Positions 18,516 to 29,344 of a DNA stretch of 64,000 nt are shown here, one piece after another (the first letter of the stretch is position 1; every line of letters starts with the position of its first letter). Made by a program: the position numbers and the translations under genes. The notes below the pieces were generated by a model, which worked only from the letters and a program-made list of their open reading frames with translations, was not told the origin of the DNA and did not search any database. The DNA is taken from positions 62,001 to 126,000 of the forward strand of contig JALBYF010000002.1 in assembly GCA_023212725.1 (NCBI GenBank). Direction: 5' to 3'. This DNA comes from Tranzscheliella williamsii. Taxonomy: Eukaryota; Basidiomycota; Ustilaginomycetes; Ustilaginales; Ustilaginaceae.

Positions 18516-20603
18516 TTACACGACTCCCGTGGGGAAGTCGGGCTGGAAAACGGGCAGTGGGTGAGCTTCGGTGTTCAAGACCCATCGGTTCAACGGCAAG
18601 AGATCTTGGTCGGAAAAGAGGAGGTAGAGGTACTTGAGCGTCTCGGACAGCCAGAAAGTCTCCATCTTGTCGATCTGGTTGGGATGTTCATCGTCCACAT
18701 CGTCAATGCTGCTGTATCCGCCCGCCTCGACTCGGCAGTGTTTGTCAAAGGCTTGGAAGATCTGCCAGCCCCAGTCACGATAGATCTGATCTCCGGTCAG
18801 ATGGAAGGCGACGAAGAGGCTTTCAACGGTCTCAGGGCGGAGAATGTTCCGAGCGTCGATCAGCGGATTCGGCTTGCCCTTGTAGGATGGAGGTGGCTTC
18901 TTGATGTACCAGTCCACGTTTTCTGGGATGGCCGCCCGGTTGGCGGCCTCTGCCATCGCCACGGTAACGTTGGCGTCCTGCGGCGTCTTGAAGAAGGCAA
19001 TTTCGGGCGATAGACCCGTTTTGGTCTGCGTGTAGGTGTCCATACAGGTGCGGACAAACTCGTGACCGAGCCTCCAATCTTCCTTGTCCACCGCATCGCC
19101 CACCCCGATGTCCGCGATGGGCGCGACAGGCTTCTCCGCTTCGTCCCCCCAGATGTCCGTTGACGAGACGGAGCCGAGCATCATCGAGCCGCCCAGGAAG
19201 CAGACGAGGTGGTCTTGCTTGGGAACGAGCTGCATAAACATCCTGCCTTCGCTCGACCGCCGCGGCACCAGCTCGACCGTGAACAGCAATGGCGGCGTGG
19301 AATGAACGGAGGGCTTGGTGAGCATCCTCTTGATCCCTTTCAAGGCCAAGTCCCACATCTCTCGGTAGACGCCCTCGCTCCTGCCGGTCTGGAGCCACTG
19401 CTTGATGAGGTACTCGTAATACGAATCACCGCGCGAGCCAAGCCTGATCTCGCCATTGTAAAATCGACCGGTGAGCGGATCGAGGAAGATGGGCAAAAGG
19501 CCGCTGAGGTGGCTCAGCAGGCTAGAGGCCTTACGTACCACCTCCATGGGCCGTTCGGCTATCCTCCAGTACTTGCGGTCGCCAGTTAGATGGGCCAGAT
19601 ATTTGAATTCCAGCTGAATCGTCGTCGCTTCGGCCAGGCTGGAGGAGTTGCTGTTATCCATGTCCGGGAAGGCTTCTCCCGTCTCCAAGTCCACTTCCCT
19701 TAAGGGGACGCCTGTCGGCGTGTCAAAGGCCGGCATCAGACGATCCGCCAACTCGACGGCTTTCGCTAAGAAGAGGTCGTAGTCTTCCATCGACGGCGAC
19801 AAGGCGGGGTGGGGCGGGTCGCGGATGAGGGCGGCGGCAGACAGGAGACCGCCCAGGGTCCGAATGGTCGTTTCGAACACGTTCATCCTGCCGGGCACGT
19901 CCCACGATAGCTCATCTCTGACCCAATCTCTGGCGGCTTCGTACTCTTCCTTGTAGCCCATCAGGATCAGGGTATCGAGCGTGTCTACGATGGTATAGCC
20001 TATGCCCTGACCAGCCTTGCCGTTCAAGTTCGAGCCGGACTTGCTGAGCGGATGGTACTCGTCGTAGCCCCACGCGTCGCGTTGGTAAGCGGACCAAGAG
20101 TGGCTAAAGGCTTCCAGGATGGCGTCCTGCCGCGTCTCGTCCGCCTTTCGGACGGGCAGCTCGGGGAGAGGGCGCATCGGCGGTAAGGTATACGGAAGAG
20201 ACGGGGCTCTGACTGCCGCTTGGGAGTCCTGCTGCCCTAGACCGACCCACGGCTCACGCGCGCTAGCCTGCTTGGCCTCCTGGCCCTTCTGCTCTTGCGC
20301 GACGTTGTGCAGGGGTGGGGACGATGGAACTGGCAGGTCACTGCCGCTACCGAAGCCGAGCAGATGGGTAGGCAGTCGACCGCCATTCTGGAAAGTGAGA
20401 TAAGCGCACAGGAACAGCACGGCTGATATTGACCAGGAGATGGCGCGCAAGGCTGTTTTGGATCTCGGCGGCTGCTTCGGCTCGGTTCTGCTTCCTGGTC
20501 GGGACGTGGAAGCAGAAGCGTCCGTCTTGGCTGAAGCGGCGGGCGACGAGGGGGCGGGCACCTTGGGCGCACGCTTCTTCAAGACGGCATTTGAACCGGC
20601 CAT
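18516..20603 (-). CDS. MNS1: GH47 mannosyl-oligosaccharide 1,2-alpha-mannosidase
   Basis: This 695-residue single-exon protein has type II topology. A cytosolic Ser/Pro/Lys-rich tail is followed by one membrane anchor near residues 53-72 and a luminal stem. The GH47 barrel starts near residue 155. Family blocks seen are AWGYDEYHPLSKSG, GYTIVDTLDTLILMG, ETTIRTLGGLLSA, EATTIQLEFKYLAHLTGD, RPETVESLFVAFHLTGD and ETLKYLYLLF. NTEAHPLP at the end contains the calcium-binding Thr. The enzyme trims alpha-1,2-mannose from N-glycans in the ER or Golgi. All recognisable catalytic blocks are intact. The C-terminus ends shortly after NTEAHP, as usual in the family. Confidence 0.93.
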   Translation of the reverse strand: MAGSNAVLKKRAPKVPAPSSPAASAKTDASASTSRPGSRTEPKQPPRSKTALRAISWSISAVLFLCAYLTFQNGGRLPTHLLGFGSGSDLPVPSSPPLHNVAQEQKGQEAKQASAREPWVGLGQQDSQAAVRAPSLPYTLPPMRPLPELPVRKADETRQDAILEAFSHSWSAYQRDAWGYDEYHPLSKSGSNLNGKAGQGIGYTIVDTLDTLILMGYKEEYEAARDWVRDELSWDVPGRMNVFETTIRTLGGLLSAAALIRDPPHPALSPSMEDYDLFLAKAVELADRLMPAFDTPTGVPLREVDLETGEAFPDMDNSNSSSLAEATTIQLEFKYLAHLTGDRKYWRIAERPMEVVRKASSLLSHLSGLLPIFLDPLTGRFYNGEIRLGSRGDSYYEYLIKQWLQTGRSEGVYREMWDLALKGIKRMLTKPSVHSTPPLLFTVELVPRRSSEGRMFMQLVPKQDHLVCFLGGSMMLGSVSSTDIWGDEAEKPVAPIADIGVGDAVDKEDWRLGHEFVRTCMDTYTQTKTGLSPEIAFFKTPQDANVTVAMAEAANRAAIPENVDWYIKKPPPSYKGKPNPLIDARNILRPETVESLFVAFHLTGDQIYRDWGWQIFQAFDKHCRVEAGGYSSIDDVDDEHPNQIDKMETFWLSETLKYLYLLFSDQDLLPLNRWVLNTEAHPLPVFQPDFPTGVV

Positions 20604-21385
20604 CGTCGCAGGTCAGAATGTAGGAGCCGCAAGGGTGTCTGGCGCTGTTCTAGACCAGCATCGATCGAGGTAGATCTTCAAGCAGAGCAAAGTGAGATTG
20701 CTAAAGGGAGGTCTGTACAGCGCGTGGAAGGAGAAAGTGACAGTGCAGGGTCCACTTCCAATACCCAGTCGCAGCATTCGCAGCATTCACCGTCGCGTCT
20801 ATTTAAGGGTCAGGAATCGACTCGTGCGGACGACCTTTTTCGAGGTCAGCAAATCGATACATTTCGGCAGACGGTGCGAAGCGTGCATGTCTATATATAT
20901 GTGTGCGAGTCAAGTGGGAGTTGGACACTGTCGTTGAGCGACAATAGTCTCAAGCGATGATGAAGGAGGACGGGCCGTGCTTATGATGTCGTTGCCACTA
21001 GACTGTGTGGCGGTGGGTCGCAATGACGTGGAGCACTCACTTGCGACGCTGGTATAACAAGTCATTAGATCTGCGTTCAAGTCGACTTCGCACTGGTTCT
21101 TCACAAGACGCTGAGCATATGTGTAGCGTCCGCACACATCAGCGTAGAGGCGCCCACCGTACTCACACAGCTGAAACATAGTAAAACACCCTACCGCAGA
21201 GAAAAGAAAAGCGGCAGAAGGTCGCGAATATATTGGGACGGCAACGCCTGATCGCCAGGACAGTCTATTTACTTTTGGAGGTCTGTTGTACAGATGGAGA
21301 ACTCGGCCAAGCCTACATGGGAGCAAGCGTACCTTGTAGGCTGAGGCGGTTGCCGGGGTATACGTGTCCACCAAGACTAGGGGAT
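20604..21385. other. Intergenic region with splice-like signals, no assigned gene
   Basis: The region is upstream of the mannosidase and downstream of URM1, both on the minus strand. On that strand, around 21040-21180, there is an open stretch bounded by TTTCAG and GTGAGTG. It translates to a Cys-containing segment (ADVCGRYTYAQRLVKNQC). No recognisable protein or start could be built, so it may be a UTR. An alternating TATATATA is at 20892-20900. Confidence 0.4.
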
Positions 21386-21811
21386 TCAGCCTCCATGGAG
21401 TGTGCTGATGAAGACGACCTCGTCGCCGTCTTGCAAGACGTAGTCGCCTTCGCCTTCCAGCTCCCAGTCGCCGTTGTTAATCAGAACGAGGATCCCTGGC
21501 CGACTGCGCAACGTATCCACAGGAGCGATAGCGAGAGTTTTCGATCGTGTCAGCCGAGACGTTGCATCGCCGCCAGAATCAGTTGCCGACGCTGGTATTA
21601 CTTACACCGACTCGCCTTCGACGAAGAGCTCCTCGCGCTCGTTGATCAGATTGTTGCGGATCCAGTCGATCAGGAACGTTACGTCCGTTTGCTTACCAGC
21701 CGCGGTGGCGCGGGGCAGGCTGACCATATGCCTTTTCTGGTGCGGTGGTGCTAGCAGCAGCTCGGTGCCGCCGCCGAACTCGACCTTGACCGTCACCGTC
21801 TCCTCCGGCAT
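21386..21811 (-). CDS. URM1: Ubiquitin-related modifier 1
   Basis: Two exons, 21606-21811 and 21386-21503, flank a 102-base intron (GTAAGT...GCGCAG). The join reads ...[20 protein letters not shown], exactly the family sequence at this place. The 107-residue product starts [12 protein letters not shown], has [10 protein letters not shown] in the centre, and ends TLHGG. The terminal Gly-Gly is needed for thiocarboxylation by Uba4. Urm1 is the sulfur carrier for 2-thiolation of wobble uridine in tRNAs and also a protein modifier (urmylation). Length matches the family. Confidence 0.94.
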
Positions 21812-22470
21812 GTTCCAACTTCTCCTGTAGGCTCAGGCACGGTAGCGAAGGGCTGGCCGGCACAACAAGTGGGCGAAGGAACGAATGGAAGCCAGCGCAG
21901 CCAGTCACTCAGAGGAATCCCACCCCAACCCATTGGCAAAACTCGGCACTCGGTGACTTGTTCATTCACTTCACATTTCGTTTTTGAGACGCTCTAACAA
22001 GTGGTGGTCTTGCTCGCAAGCGGGTCGGATCGGTTGATGACGACATGAACAAATCATGAAATGCTCAACCACCGGTCGGCTGCAGAGATAGAGTAGCGGG
22101 GCCAAGACCCCTGTTCCACCTGGCGCTGAGCCGGCGGGACCTTAGACATGGAGGCGAGGGTGCGTGGGCCCACATGGGTCGGTCTGTTCCTCTGCTCTGA
22201 CTGTCTCAGTGCCCACTCTGATCTCGGGCGCAGCTGTCCGAACGGCCAAAACGGACGGTGCAGCAGAAAGCAAGCCAGTGAGTCCATTTGGCTGTGGTGT
22301 TTGAGTTCCTACACAGCCCTTGTTGTAGCCCGTAGGACCACTCCCCTCCGCCCTCCTTATCCTCTCTTCGCTTCCCCCCACCCGCATCTTGTGCATCCAC
22401 TTGGCCCTTATCAGCGTATCTAACAGACCCTGCCTTGTCGTATCGCAGCACAGCGGAGGGTAGTATTACC
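21812..22470. other. Divergent upstream region of URM1 and the IQ-motif gene
   Basis: This 659-base interval contains the promoters of two divergent genes. It is AT-richer near 21950-22050, and pyrimidine-rich near 22330-22420 before the IQ-gene start. No gene was seen. Confidence 0.5.
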
Positions 22471-24319
22471 ATGGCCACCGAGGTCCGAACCACGCCGCCG
22501 GTAGTGGCTGTGCAGGAGGAGAAGGAGAAGCATTCGGGAAAAGAAACGCATACAGCAAACGAAGAGCAAAGCTCCCCTCCCGGCCATGCGACTGTGCAGC
22601 CGGCTCAAGGCCCCGACGAGAAGGGCGTTGCCACAGCCGAGCAAGGCGAAGGCAAGCAGCAGGACAGAGATGGCGATAAGGATACGGCCGCCGCCATGGT
22701 GATCCAGAAGAACTACCGGGGCTACCGGATGAGGCGACAACTGAACGGGTGCAACATCTCTGCGGACGCGCGCTGGTCGGACGCGGTGCACCGCATGCGG
22801 CTGGAGCAGGCGAGCAAGGAGTCGCACTCTGGGCAGAACGACAGCACGTCGCGGTGGAAGCGGGGCAAGCTGCTTGCGGGCCAGCTTTCGGGCGCCCAGA
22901 AGATGGACGCGGGCGCGACCGGCGCCGACGGGAAAGCGGACGCGCCCGTGGATGGTGGGCCGTCACTATCGCCGGCGCGGCAGGACGGAGATACGCACGC
23001 GATGGCCGAGTCGGACACGCGCGTCGGCAATGTGCCTGGTGCGGAGGACGGCGGCAAGATAGACAACATCAGCAGCATCGCACATCCCGGCCAGAGGGGC
23101 CTGCGCCTGATCGAATGGTGGACCCGCGGCGGCCAAGCACAGCAGCTGAGCAAAATGATGGAGGAACAGTACTGGCTCGAAATGGTCGACCGCAAGCACC
23201 GCTATGGCTCCAACCTCAAGTACTACCACCAGGCCTGGCAGAAGTCCAACACCACCCAAAACTTCTTCTACTGGCTCGACGAGGGCGAGGGCAAGCACGT
23301 AGACATAGCCGACTGCCCGCGCGACCGGCTCGACTCGGAAAGCGTCATCTACCTCAGCTCCGAACAGCGACGGAACTACATTGTCGACATTAAGGACGGC
23401 AAGCTGGTCTGGCGGCGCAACGGCAAGCCGGTCGACACGAAACGCAACAAGCACAAGGACCTCGGCGACGGCAGGGGCATCGTCGAGAAGGGCAAGGAGG
23501 AGCAGGAGGAGGAGCGCCAGGACGCCGAACGGCGGGCGCTCGAGCGAGGCGTCTCGGAAAGCTCGATCGAGTCGTTCCTGGACGGCTCCTCCTCGTCGTC
23601 GTCGAGCTCTTCCAGCGACGAGGGCGAAATGACAAAGGAGGAGCGCACCGACGAGGCCCAGCACTACCAATCGAAGCGGTCGGGCAAGTCGAAGCACCTG
23701 GACCTCCTCCATTCGTCCAACTGGTCCGACATCCTCCTGCGAAAGGTAAGTAGACGCGGACGGAGTGACCCCGTGGAGGGCAGCTAATGCTGACAAGCTT
23801 GGGCGCTGCCTGCAGACGATTGGCAACAACACGTGGATCTACGTCTTCAATTCGCGCCACGAGCTCTACGTGGGACTCAAGCAGACGGGATACTTCCAGC
23901 ACTCGAGTTTCTTGTACGGCGGGCGCGTGCTTTCCGCAGGCCTGCTCAGGGTGGTCGACGGCACGCTGACCAGCCTCAGCCCGCTCTCGGGCCACTATCG
24001 CGCCGGCACCGCCCACTTCCGCTACTTTGTCACCCAGATGCAGCGCTCGGGCGTCGATCTGGACCGCGTCACGCTTTCCAAGAGCCTCCTCATGCTCGCC
24101 GGCATGGAGAAGTACGGCAAGATGATGTCCAAGGCCAAGGCCGCAAAACAGGGCAAAACTAAGCAGGGCAAGCAGAGCACAAAGACCGACAAGCAGGACA
24201 AGCAGAATGAGAACCAAGAGGGGCAGGCCAACGGCGCCGGCGAGCCCACACAGAGCGACAAGCCAGTACCCTCTCTCTCGCAGCGCTTCAAGCAGAAGCT
24301 GCACATCGGCGGGAAATAA
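22471..24319 (+). CDS. IQ-motif calmodulin-binding protein
   Basis: Exons 22471-23745 and 23816-24319 are joined over a 70-base intron (GTAAGT...TGCAG), giving 592 residues. Residues 75-91 (AAMVIQKNYRGYRMRRQ) form an IQ calmodulin-binding motif. A central domain follows with WTRGGQAQQL, MEEQYWLEMVDRKHRYG, YHQAWQKSNT and FFYWLDEGEGK. After a Ser-rich linker the second exon has GNNTWIYVF, LKQTGYFQHSSFLYGG and GHYRAGTAHFRYF. This combination is that of the fungal and plant IQM-type proteins. The tail is very Lys/Gln-rich. The molecular activity is unknown, and calcium/calmodulin control is inferred from the IQ motif. Confidence 0.85.
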
Positions 24320-24548
24320 AGGCACGGCCGGTGCGCGCCACCCCGCCGGCAACCACGGCACGTTTGCCCGGCTCAAGAAAAGTTCAAAGCCGGCAACTAG
24401 CTGTCCAGGGAAGGGAATTCGATGGCCGTAGTCGCTCTGCACACTCGGCGATGCATGCTGAGGTCGCGATCATCCGCACATGTCGATGGATACCACGATA
24501 CCACGATGCTGTTCTAGACGATGATACAGGGGGCGCTGGGGTGGGTGT

Positions 24549-24953
24549 TCAGAAGAACGCGTAGTCTCGAGCGGGGGGAGCTGTGCAGCTCGGCGAGCGT
24601 GTGGGGGTGTAAGAGCTGTAGATGCTCGGCACGGAGTCGCGGGCGCCAGTTGTGGGCGGGCCGCTCGAGGACTGCGGGGTGCGTGCAGCGAGGGTGTGCA
24701 CGGCGGCGTCGTGGCTGTTAGCGCGGCCCTGGCACCACGAATCGGTGGCGAAGGAGCCGGGGAGTGGTGCCGAGATGGAGCTCTTGAGCGTGTGCGCCGT
24801 GCCGGCTGGTTTCCAGGCGTGTCGGTCGCGGACGACGCGGAGCAGGCTGCGCGCCAGCAGAACGTGCGCATCGACCGCCGAACCCTCCTCCGAGCAGCGC
24901 GCCCGCACCGGCGCCGGATAGCCTGCACCACAGATAACTTTGCACAGCGACAT
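24549..24953 (-). CDS. Orphan 134-residue ORF
   Basis: This ATG-started ORF lies in an otherwise empty 2.1 kb region. Third codon positions are mostly G or C in this frame, and the GC-rich block matches the ORF limits closely, which argues for coding. The product starts MSLCKVICGAGYP, has no membrane segment and no clear signal peptide, and ends Ser/Thr/Pro-rich with PARDYAFF. I do not recognise it. A missing upstream exon is possible. Overlapping + strand ORFs are less biased. Confidence 0.45.
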   Translation of the reverse strand: MSLCKVICGAGYPAPVRARCSEEGSAVDAHVLLARSLLRVVRDRHAWKPAGTAHTLKSSISAPLPGSFATDSWCQGRANSHDAAVHTLAARTPQSSSGPPTTGARDSVPSIYSSYTPTRSPSCTAPPARDYAFF

Positions 24954-26427
24954 GGTAGCGATACTAGACTTTGAACGCAGGGCTAGGTGTCGGGCGGTAC
25001 GAGGCCGGCTGTGGACACCTGCCCATGGCGGCTACTTATGCATTTCAGAACTGTCACAGTCTCATCTGCCATGGCGAGGACTAGAGGCAAGGCGACAGGT
25101 CGATCAGCGCTTTGATCAACACCGCGAGATGATGGTTCTGACAGGCGGCGGCTAGCCCATGCTGATCAGGCCTGCGACACGCCCAGACCGATCAGAGGCT
25201 CATCAACCAACATGCCGCCAGCCTCTCGTCCGGCTCGCGGACCCTTTGTCTGGCGCCAGTCGCGTGCAACATCTCTCGTACGGCAGGGTTGTTTTCTCGC
25301 CGTCACCCGGATCTCGTATCTTACTTTTTGATAGCCTTTTTGCACACCATTCCCAGGATGATTTACTTGTTCGTGGTGAACTCGCATTTCTAAACCTCCG
25401 CAGTCTGGTTATTTGCACGTGTCGCCTGTCCAAGAAGCCGGGTTGCGGGGCCCAGCTTGGAGCTATCCGTGCAAGAGCCCAGTCCAGGTGGACCGTACAA
25501 CTTTCTCGTTCTTTCCCTTCGTCCCATCTCTGCATGACAGTCCGCTTTGGCAATCATTTTAGGCGGCGGTGGCACACGATGAGCGCGAAGTCATAAGCCC
25601 AGATTCGTGGATCGCCGGATTTGGAGCTAAGACAGGTCCTCGTCTGAGCCAAAGCGAGGCAGGCCACAACCTAACACCTGTCTAACGCTGTCTACGGATT
25701 GTGATTGCGCTGCTCGGCTATGCACAGCATTAGATCCCTGCCCGATTTTATTAGAACAGTCCGATTCGCTACCAAACTACAACGAGTAACTACATTCCCC
25801 TATCCCCGTGTTAAGCCAGATGGATACCGCAAATGGCCAAGAATCACACCACAAATCGTACGTGAGACGGACCGAGACTACCGTAGCTCCGCTCACCAAA
25901 CGAATCGCAGGGAAAGATCGTCGGTGCGTGACGCGCTGCTGCTGCCTGACTTGTGCCTTTCTCGGATTTTCTATGACTGATTGCTTACCCGAAAGTAACG
26001 GCTGAGATTCGCCCACTGACATGGACCACCAACGCCCACTTGCCGTGCGCAACGCTACCTCCCACCATCGTAACTTCCGTCCAGCCTTCCAGCGCTGCAG
26101 ACTCTCTGTTCATTACTATCCTCGCTGCCGTTCCCCACCTTCTCTCAGCCACATAGCCCAGTGCGCACGGGCGGTGGCTGTCTTCCAGCTCCATTTCCAG
26201 ACAAGCCTTAAAAGCTCGGTCGTGCCACCGTCCAACCTCATCATCTCTCCGTTGTTATCCAGCTTGGACAGCCGCGACTGCTGCTATCAGTCCCTACTGC
26301 CACTGACCGCCTTCCACCACAAGTCATGCCCGCCAGCAGCGCCCAGACTTAGACCACTCTGGCTGCATTAACGCGCACCCCATCTGGGTACCGCCCCGCT
26401 TCATCGTCGCCTTCGCGTCTCCTCAGT
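24954..26427. other. Intergenic region, no gene seen
   Basis: This 1.5 kb lies upstream of the palmitoyltransferase. The part from about 25200 to 26000 is AT-richer. The 400 bases before the ATG at 26428 are pyrimidine-rich, consistent with a promoter and leader. The short ORFs show no bias. Confidence 0.55.
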
Positions 26428-28465
26428 ATGCAGGCTATTGCCAAGGCGGTCCATGTTTCCTTTCGAAGGGTAGAACGCGCAGCCGACTGGCTCACTGGCT
26501 CGGCAGGACCTCTCTTCATTGCCATTTGCCTCATCCTCGTCGTCGGCGGAATATGGACCTTCTTCACCTCCATGTTTCTCGAGCTCGCGCCTGTCCCTGC
26601 TGAGCTCTGCAAACTTTTCCATACCTACTCGCCCGTCCATATTGCCCTGGGCCTGATTCCAACCCTCTTCGACTCTGCCATCAGCACCCCGCTTGCGACG
26701 CTGCGCTTTTTCTTCTGGCTCCTCTTCTCTCTTTTCATCATTTACAACATTGGCTGGCACTACTACATGGCCTGCACCGAGTCGCCCGGCACCGTGCTCG
26801 ACGGTCTCGGTGACAGCGTCCACGAGCGCAGGGCAGGGCCGGGCAGCAGCCTGTGGTGGGCACGCCATCGCCGTCGCGCTGCTCAAGCATCAGGACCTCC
26901 CCTCCATCCCCTCGCCTCAACCCATTCACATATCCCGCCTCACGGACCGCCCGAGCCCGCGGCTCCTGTCCGCCTCTCGTCCGTGGCAGATCTCCGCAAG
27001 CTCAACAAGGCTCTCGACGGTCTCGACAATGAACGCGCTCGAGCGGTGTCCTTTTCCACCTCGCCTTCTTCTCTCCGGCCCTCTCCCGAACGCGTAAACT
27101 CCATCGCCCATTCCTCTTCACATCGCTCATCTACCTCGAGCGAGGCTGGGACGCCTAGGCTTCCAAAGAGCGATCTTCCTCTTTCTATACAGGACGTCGA
27201 TCCCCTTTTGGTATCCCCAGCGCCTCTGCTCAACGAGCTGCCGCCCTCCGGGATGCCCCTGATCAATAGCGACAATGCCGACGAGGAGGATGACGATCTC
27301 TTCCCTCTGGCCGGAATGTGCCGCAAGTGTCCCATGATACCCCTTTCCAAAGCACTCTCGATCCTGCCGCCCGAGTTGAGAAAGATCGAGAAACTGGTTC
27401 GCACCAATACACCGCCCTCGCTGATCTCGTCTAAGCTCACCACCGAGGACCTCGACGAAGGTGAAGCTGAGGTACGCGCATGGCTAGGCGCACAGGCCTC
27501 GGAAAAGCTCGTCGCTCCTCCTAAGCCCGAGCGATCGCATCATTGTCGGGTCTGCAAGACTTGCACCCTCAAATTCGTAAGTGCTGCCAGTCTCTGTAGG
27601 CCCATGACTCAAGCACATAGACTGACGCTGCGCCGTGTCTCGCATCCTATGCTGCTGCATGACGTGTGCAGGACCACCACTGCCCGTGGATCAACCAATG
27701 CGTCGGGCTCGGCAACGAGCGGTACTTTGTTCTCTTCATGTCCTGGCTCTCCTTTGGATGTGGCGTTGTGGTCTACGCCGGTTGCGGTGTGATGCGCAGA
27801 TCCATGAGCTTCGCCAACGATTGGCCGTACGCGTACACGCCACGCGTCCTGGTCCTGCTTCTCTTCCTGCTTGCTGTGGTGATGGGTCTCGCGCTCGGCG
27901 TCATGGCAGGATGGCAGCTCATCCTCATCGCCAGAGGCGAGACCAGCGTTGAAGCCAATGACAACGGTAAGTGGATTTCCTACAACGGCGTGCCATCAGT
28001 GCTCGACCACTAATCTCCCTCTTCTTCACGACGTTGCCTGTCTGTGCTTCCAGTCCACTATCGAGAGCTCGCCAGGAAGCGGAGCGAAGAGTTTGTCAAC
28101 GTGTATGATCTCGGCTGGCGGCGGAACCTCGAGCTCTTCTTCCACGTCGGCTCCACCTCGGACTAGTGAGTAGTGCTCCTGAGCGCAAGCGGCCACGGAA
28201 AGAGTCATGCCGACTGACCTTCGAGGCTCTGCATCGGCCTGCTGTCTGATTGCGTGTGTTGGTGTTCCCATGCAGTCCTTACTACACCATCTTGCTGCCC
28301 AGGCGCATCCCGCCGTACTCGGACGGATGGCACTGGGCCAAGAGGAGGGGCTTGAACGGCAAGCACGCGGGCATTCAACCCGAAGAACAGCTTACCGACG
28401 AGGAATTCGAGGACGACGAGCACTACCCGGGCACCAACGGCGGGCCCCACAAGCAGGCCGAGTAG
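26428..28465 (+). CDS. DHHC protein S-acyltransferase (palmitoyltransferase) with expanded zinc domain
   Basis: Four exons, 26428-27576, 27672-27966, 28054-28165 and 28276-28465, are joined by GT-AG introns and give 581 residues. Each junction restores family sequence: ...CTLKF|DHHCPW, ...DNV|HYRELA and ...TSDY|PYYTILLP. Two membrane segments lie near residues 28-52 and 88-110. A long Ser/Pro-rich loop follows, then the Cys-rich domain with DHHCPWINQCVGLGNERYF and two more membrane segments. The catalytic Cys is in DHHC. The post-TM motif is TSVE and a YDLGWRRNLELFF block follows. Between the first zinc pair (CRKC) and KPERSHHC are about 65 extra residues. Paralogue assignment is uncertain. 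Confidence 0.88.
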
Positions 28466-29344
28466 TCCTTCTCATTGCCTGCTCGCCACGCCCACCTCTG
28501 CATCTGTTCCCTAATTTAAGCTGCTTTACACCGCCTCCTGTACTTCTAGCCAGCCCCGTGGCTGGTTTATCACCATACCCTAATTCAGCACTCGCTTCGC
28601 TACTTGCCAGTCGTGCGCCGGTGGCAACCATATCCCGTGCGCGATCGGGTGACCATAGCAGAACGTCGGGCCGAGCCAACACCGACGAGGCACGGTACAG
28701 GCACGTGTGGAAGCGGCATGAGACAGCCTAAAGCCGACGCTAGCGAGTGCTCGGCGATCCGGGCGAGGCGTTTAGGAGTCACCGTGCCAGGCAAGGAAGC
28801 CTCTTTTCCTCAGTGGGAACGTGGACACGTTCCTTCCCCCGCGCTACCGGTTATCTTGTAAAGCCTGATCCGCAAACACTCTCGGTGTCGTGCTCGACTC
28901 TGACGGACCCGCGCCGGTCTCGATGCAGATCTCCCAATCGTGGTCAGACACGGACCGTTGCGCTTGGGAACTTGCATCGGAGCACCGCATCTAGCCCAGC
29001 CAGGACCGAACCACGTGCGGACGTAGACGTACCGAACAAGAGCCGCTTCTCTCAGGAAACCACGTTCTCAACGTTCTCGAAACGAGCCTTGCCGCACACA
29101 ATGTCGAGGTTCGCTGCAGCGCCTTGTCTCTCATGCGCTGCGGTCCCCAGGCCTCCTGTATCGCGTCTGGTTGCGGAAGCGGAGAAGCATTCCTCCCCTG
29201 CAACACAAAACAGGCACTCTTCAGGGTGGAAAGTCGTCGAAGACTTATAAGTCGCCATGCTGGCGCTTCCCTTCGCCCTTCTAGCCGGTCTGATCCGCCG
29301 ACCGCTTGCCCCCTCCCGTGCACTGCTCGACTGCGACCGTCAAG
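28466..29344. other. Intergenic region upstream of the acid phosphatase
   Basis: There is no gene here. A TATAA at 29246-29250 lies about 95 bases before the phosphatase ATG and is a plausible core promoter. An upstream ATG at 29257 is out of frame with the phosphatase and opens a short hydrophobic reading frame (MLALPFALLAGLI). Confidence 0.5.
29246..29250 (+). promoter_or_regulatory. TATA-like box of the acid phosphatase
   Basis: TATAA lies 95 bases upstream of the chosen start codon, a normal spacing for a short fungal leader. It was assigned by position only. Confidence 0.4.
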
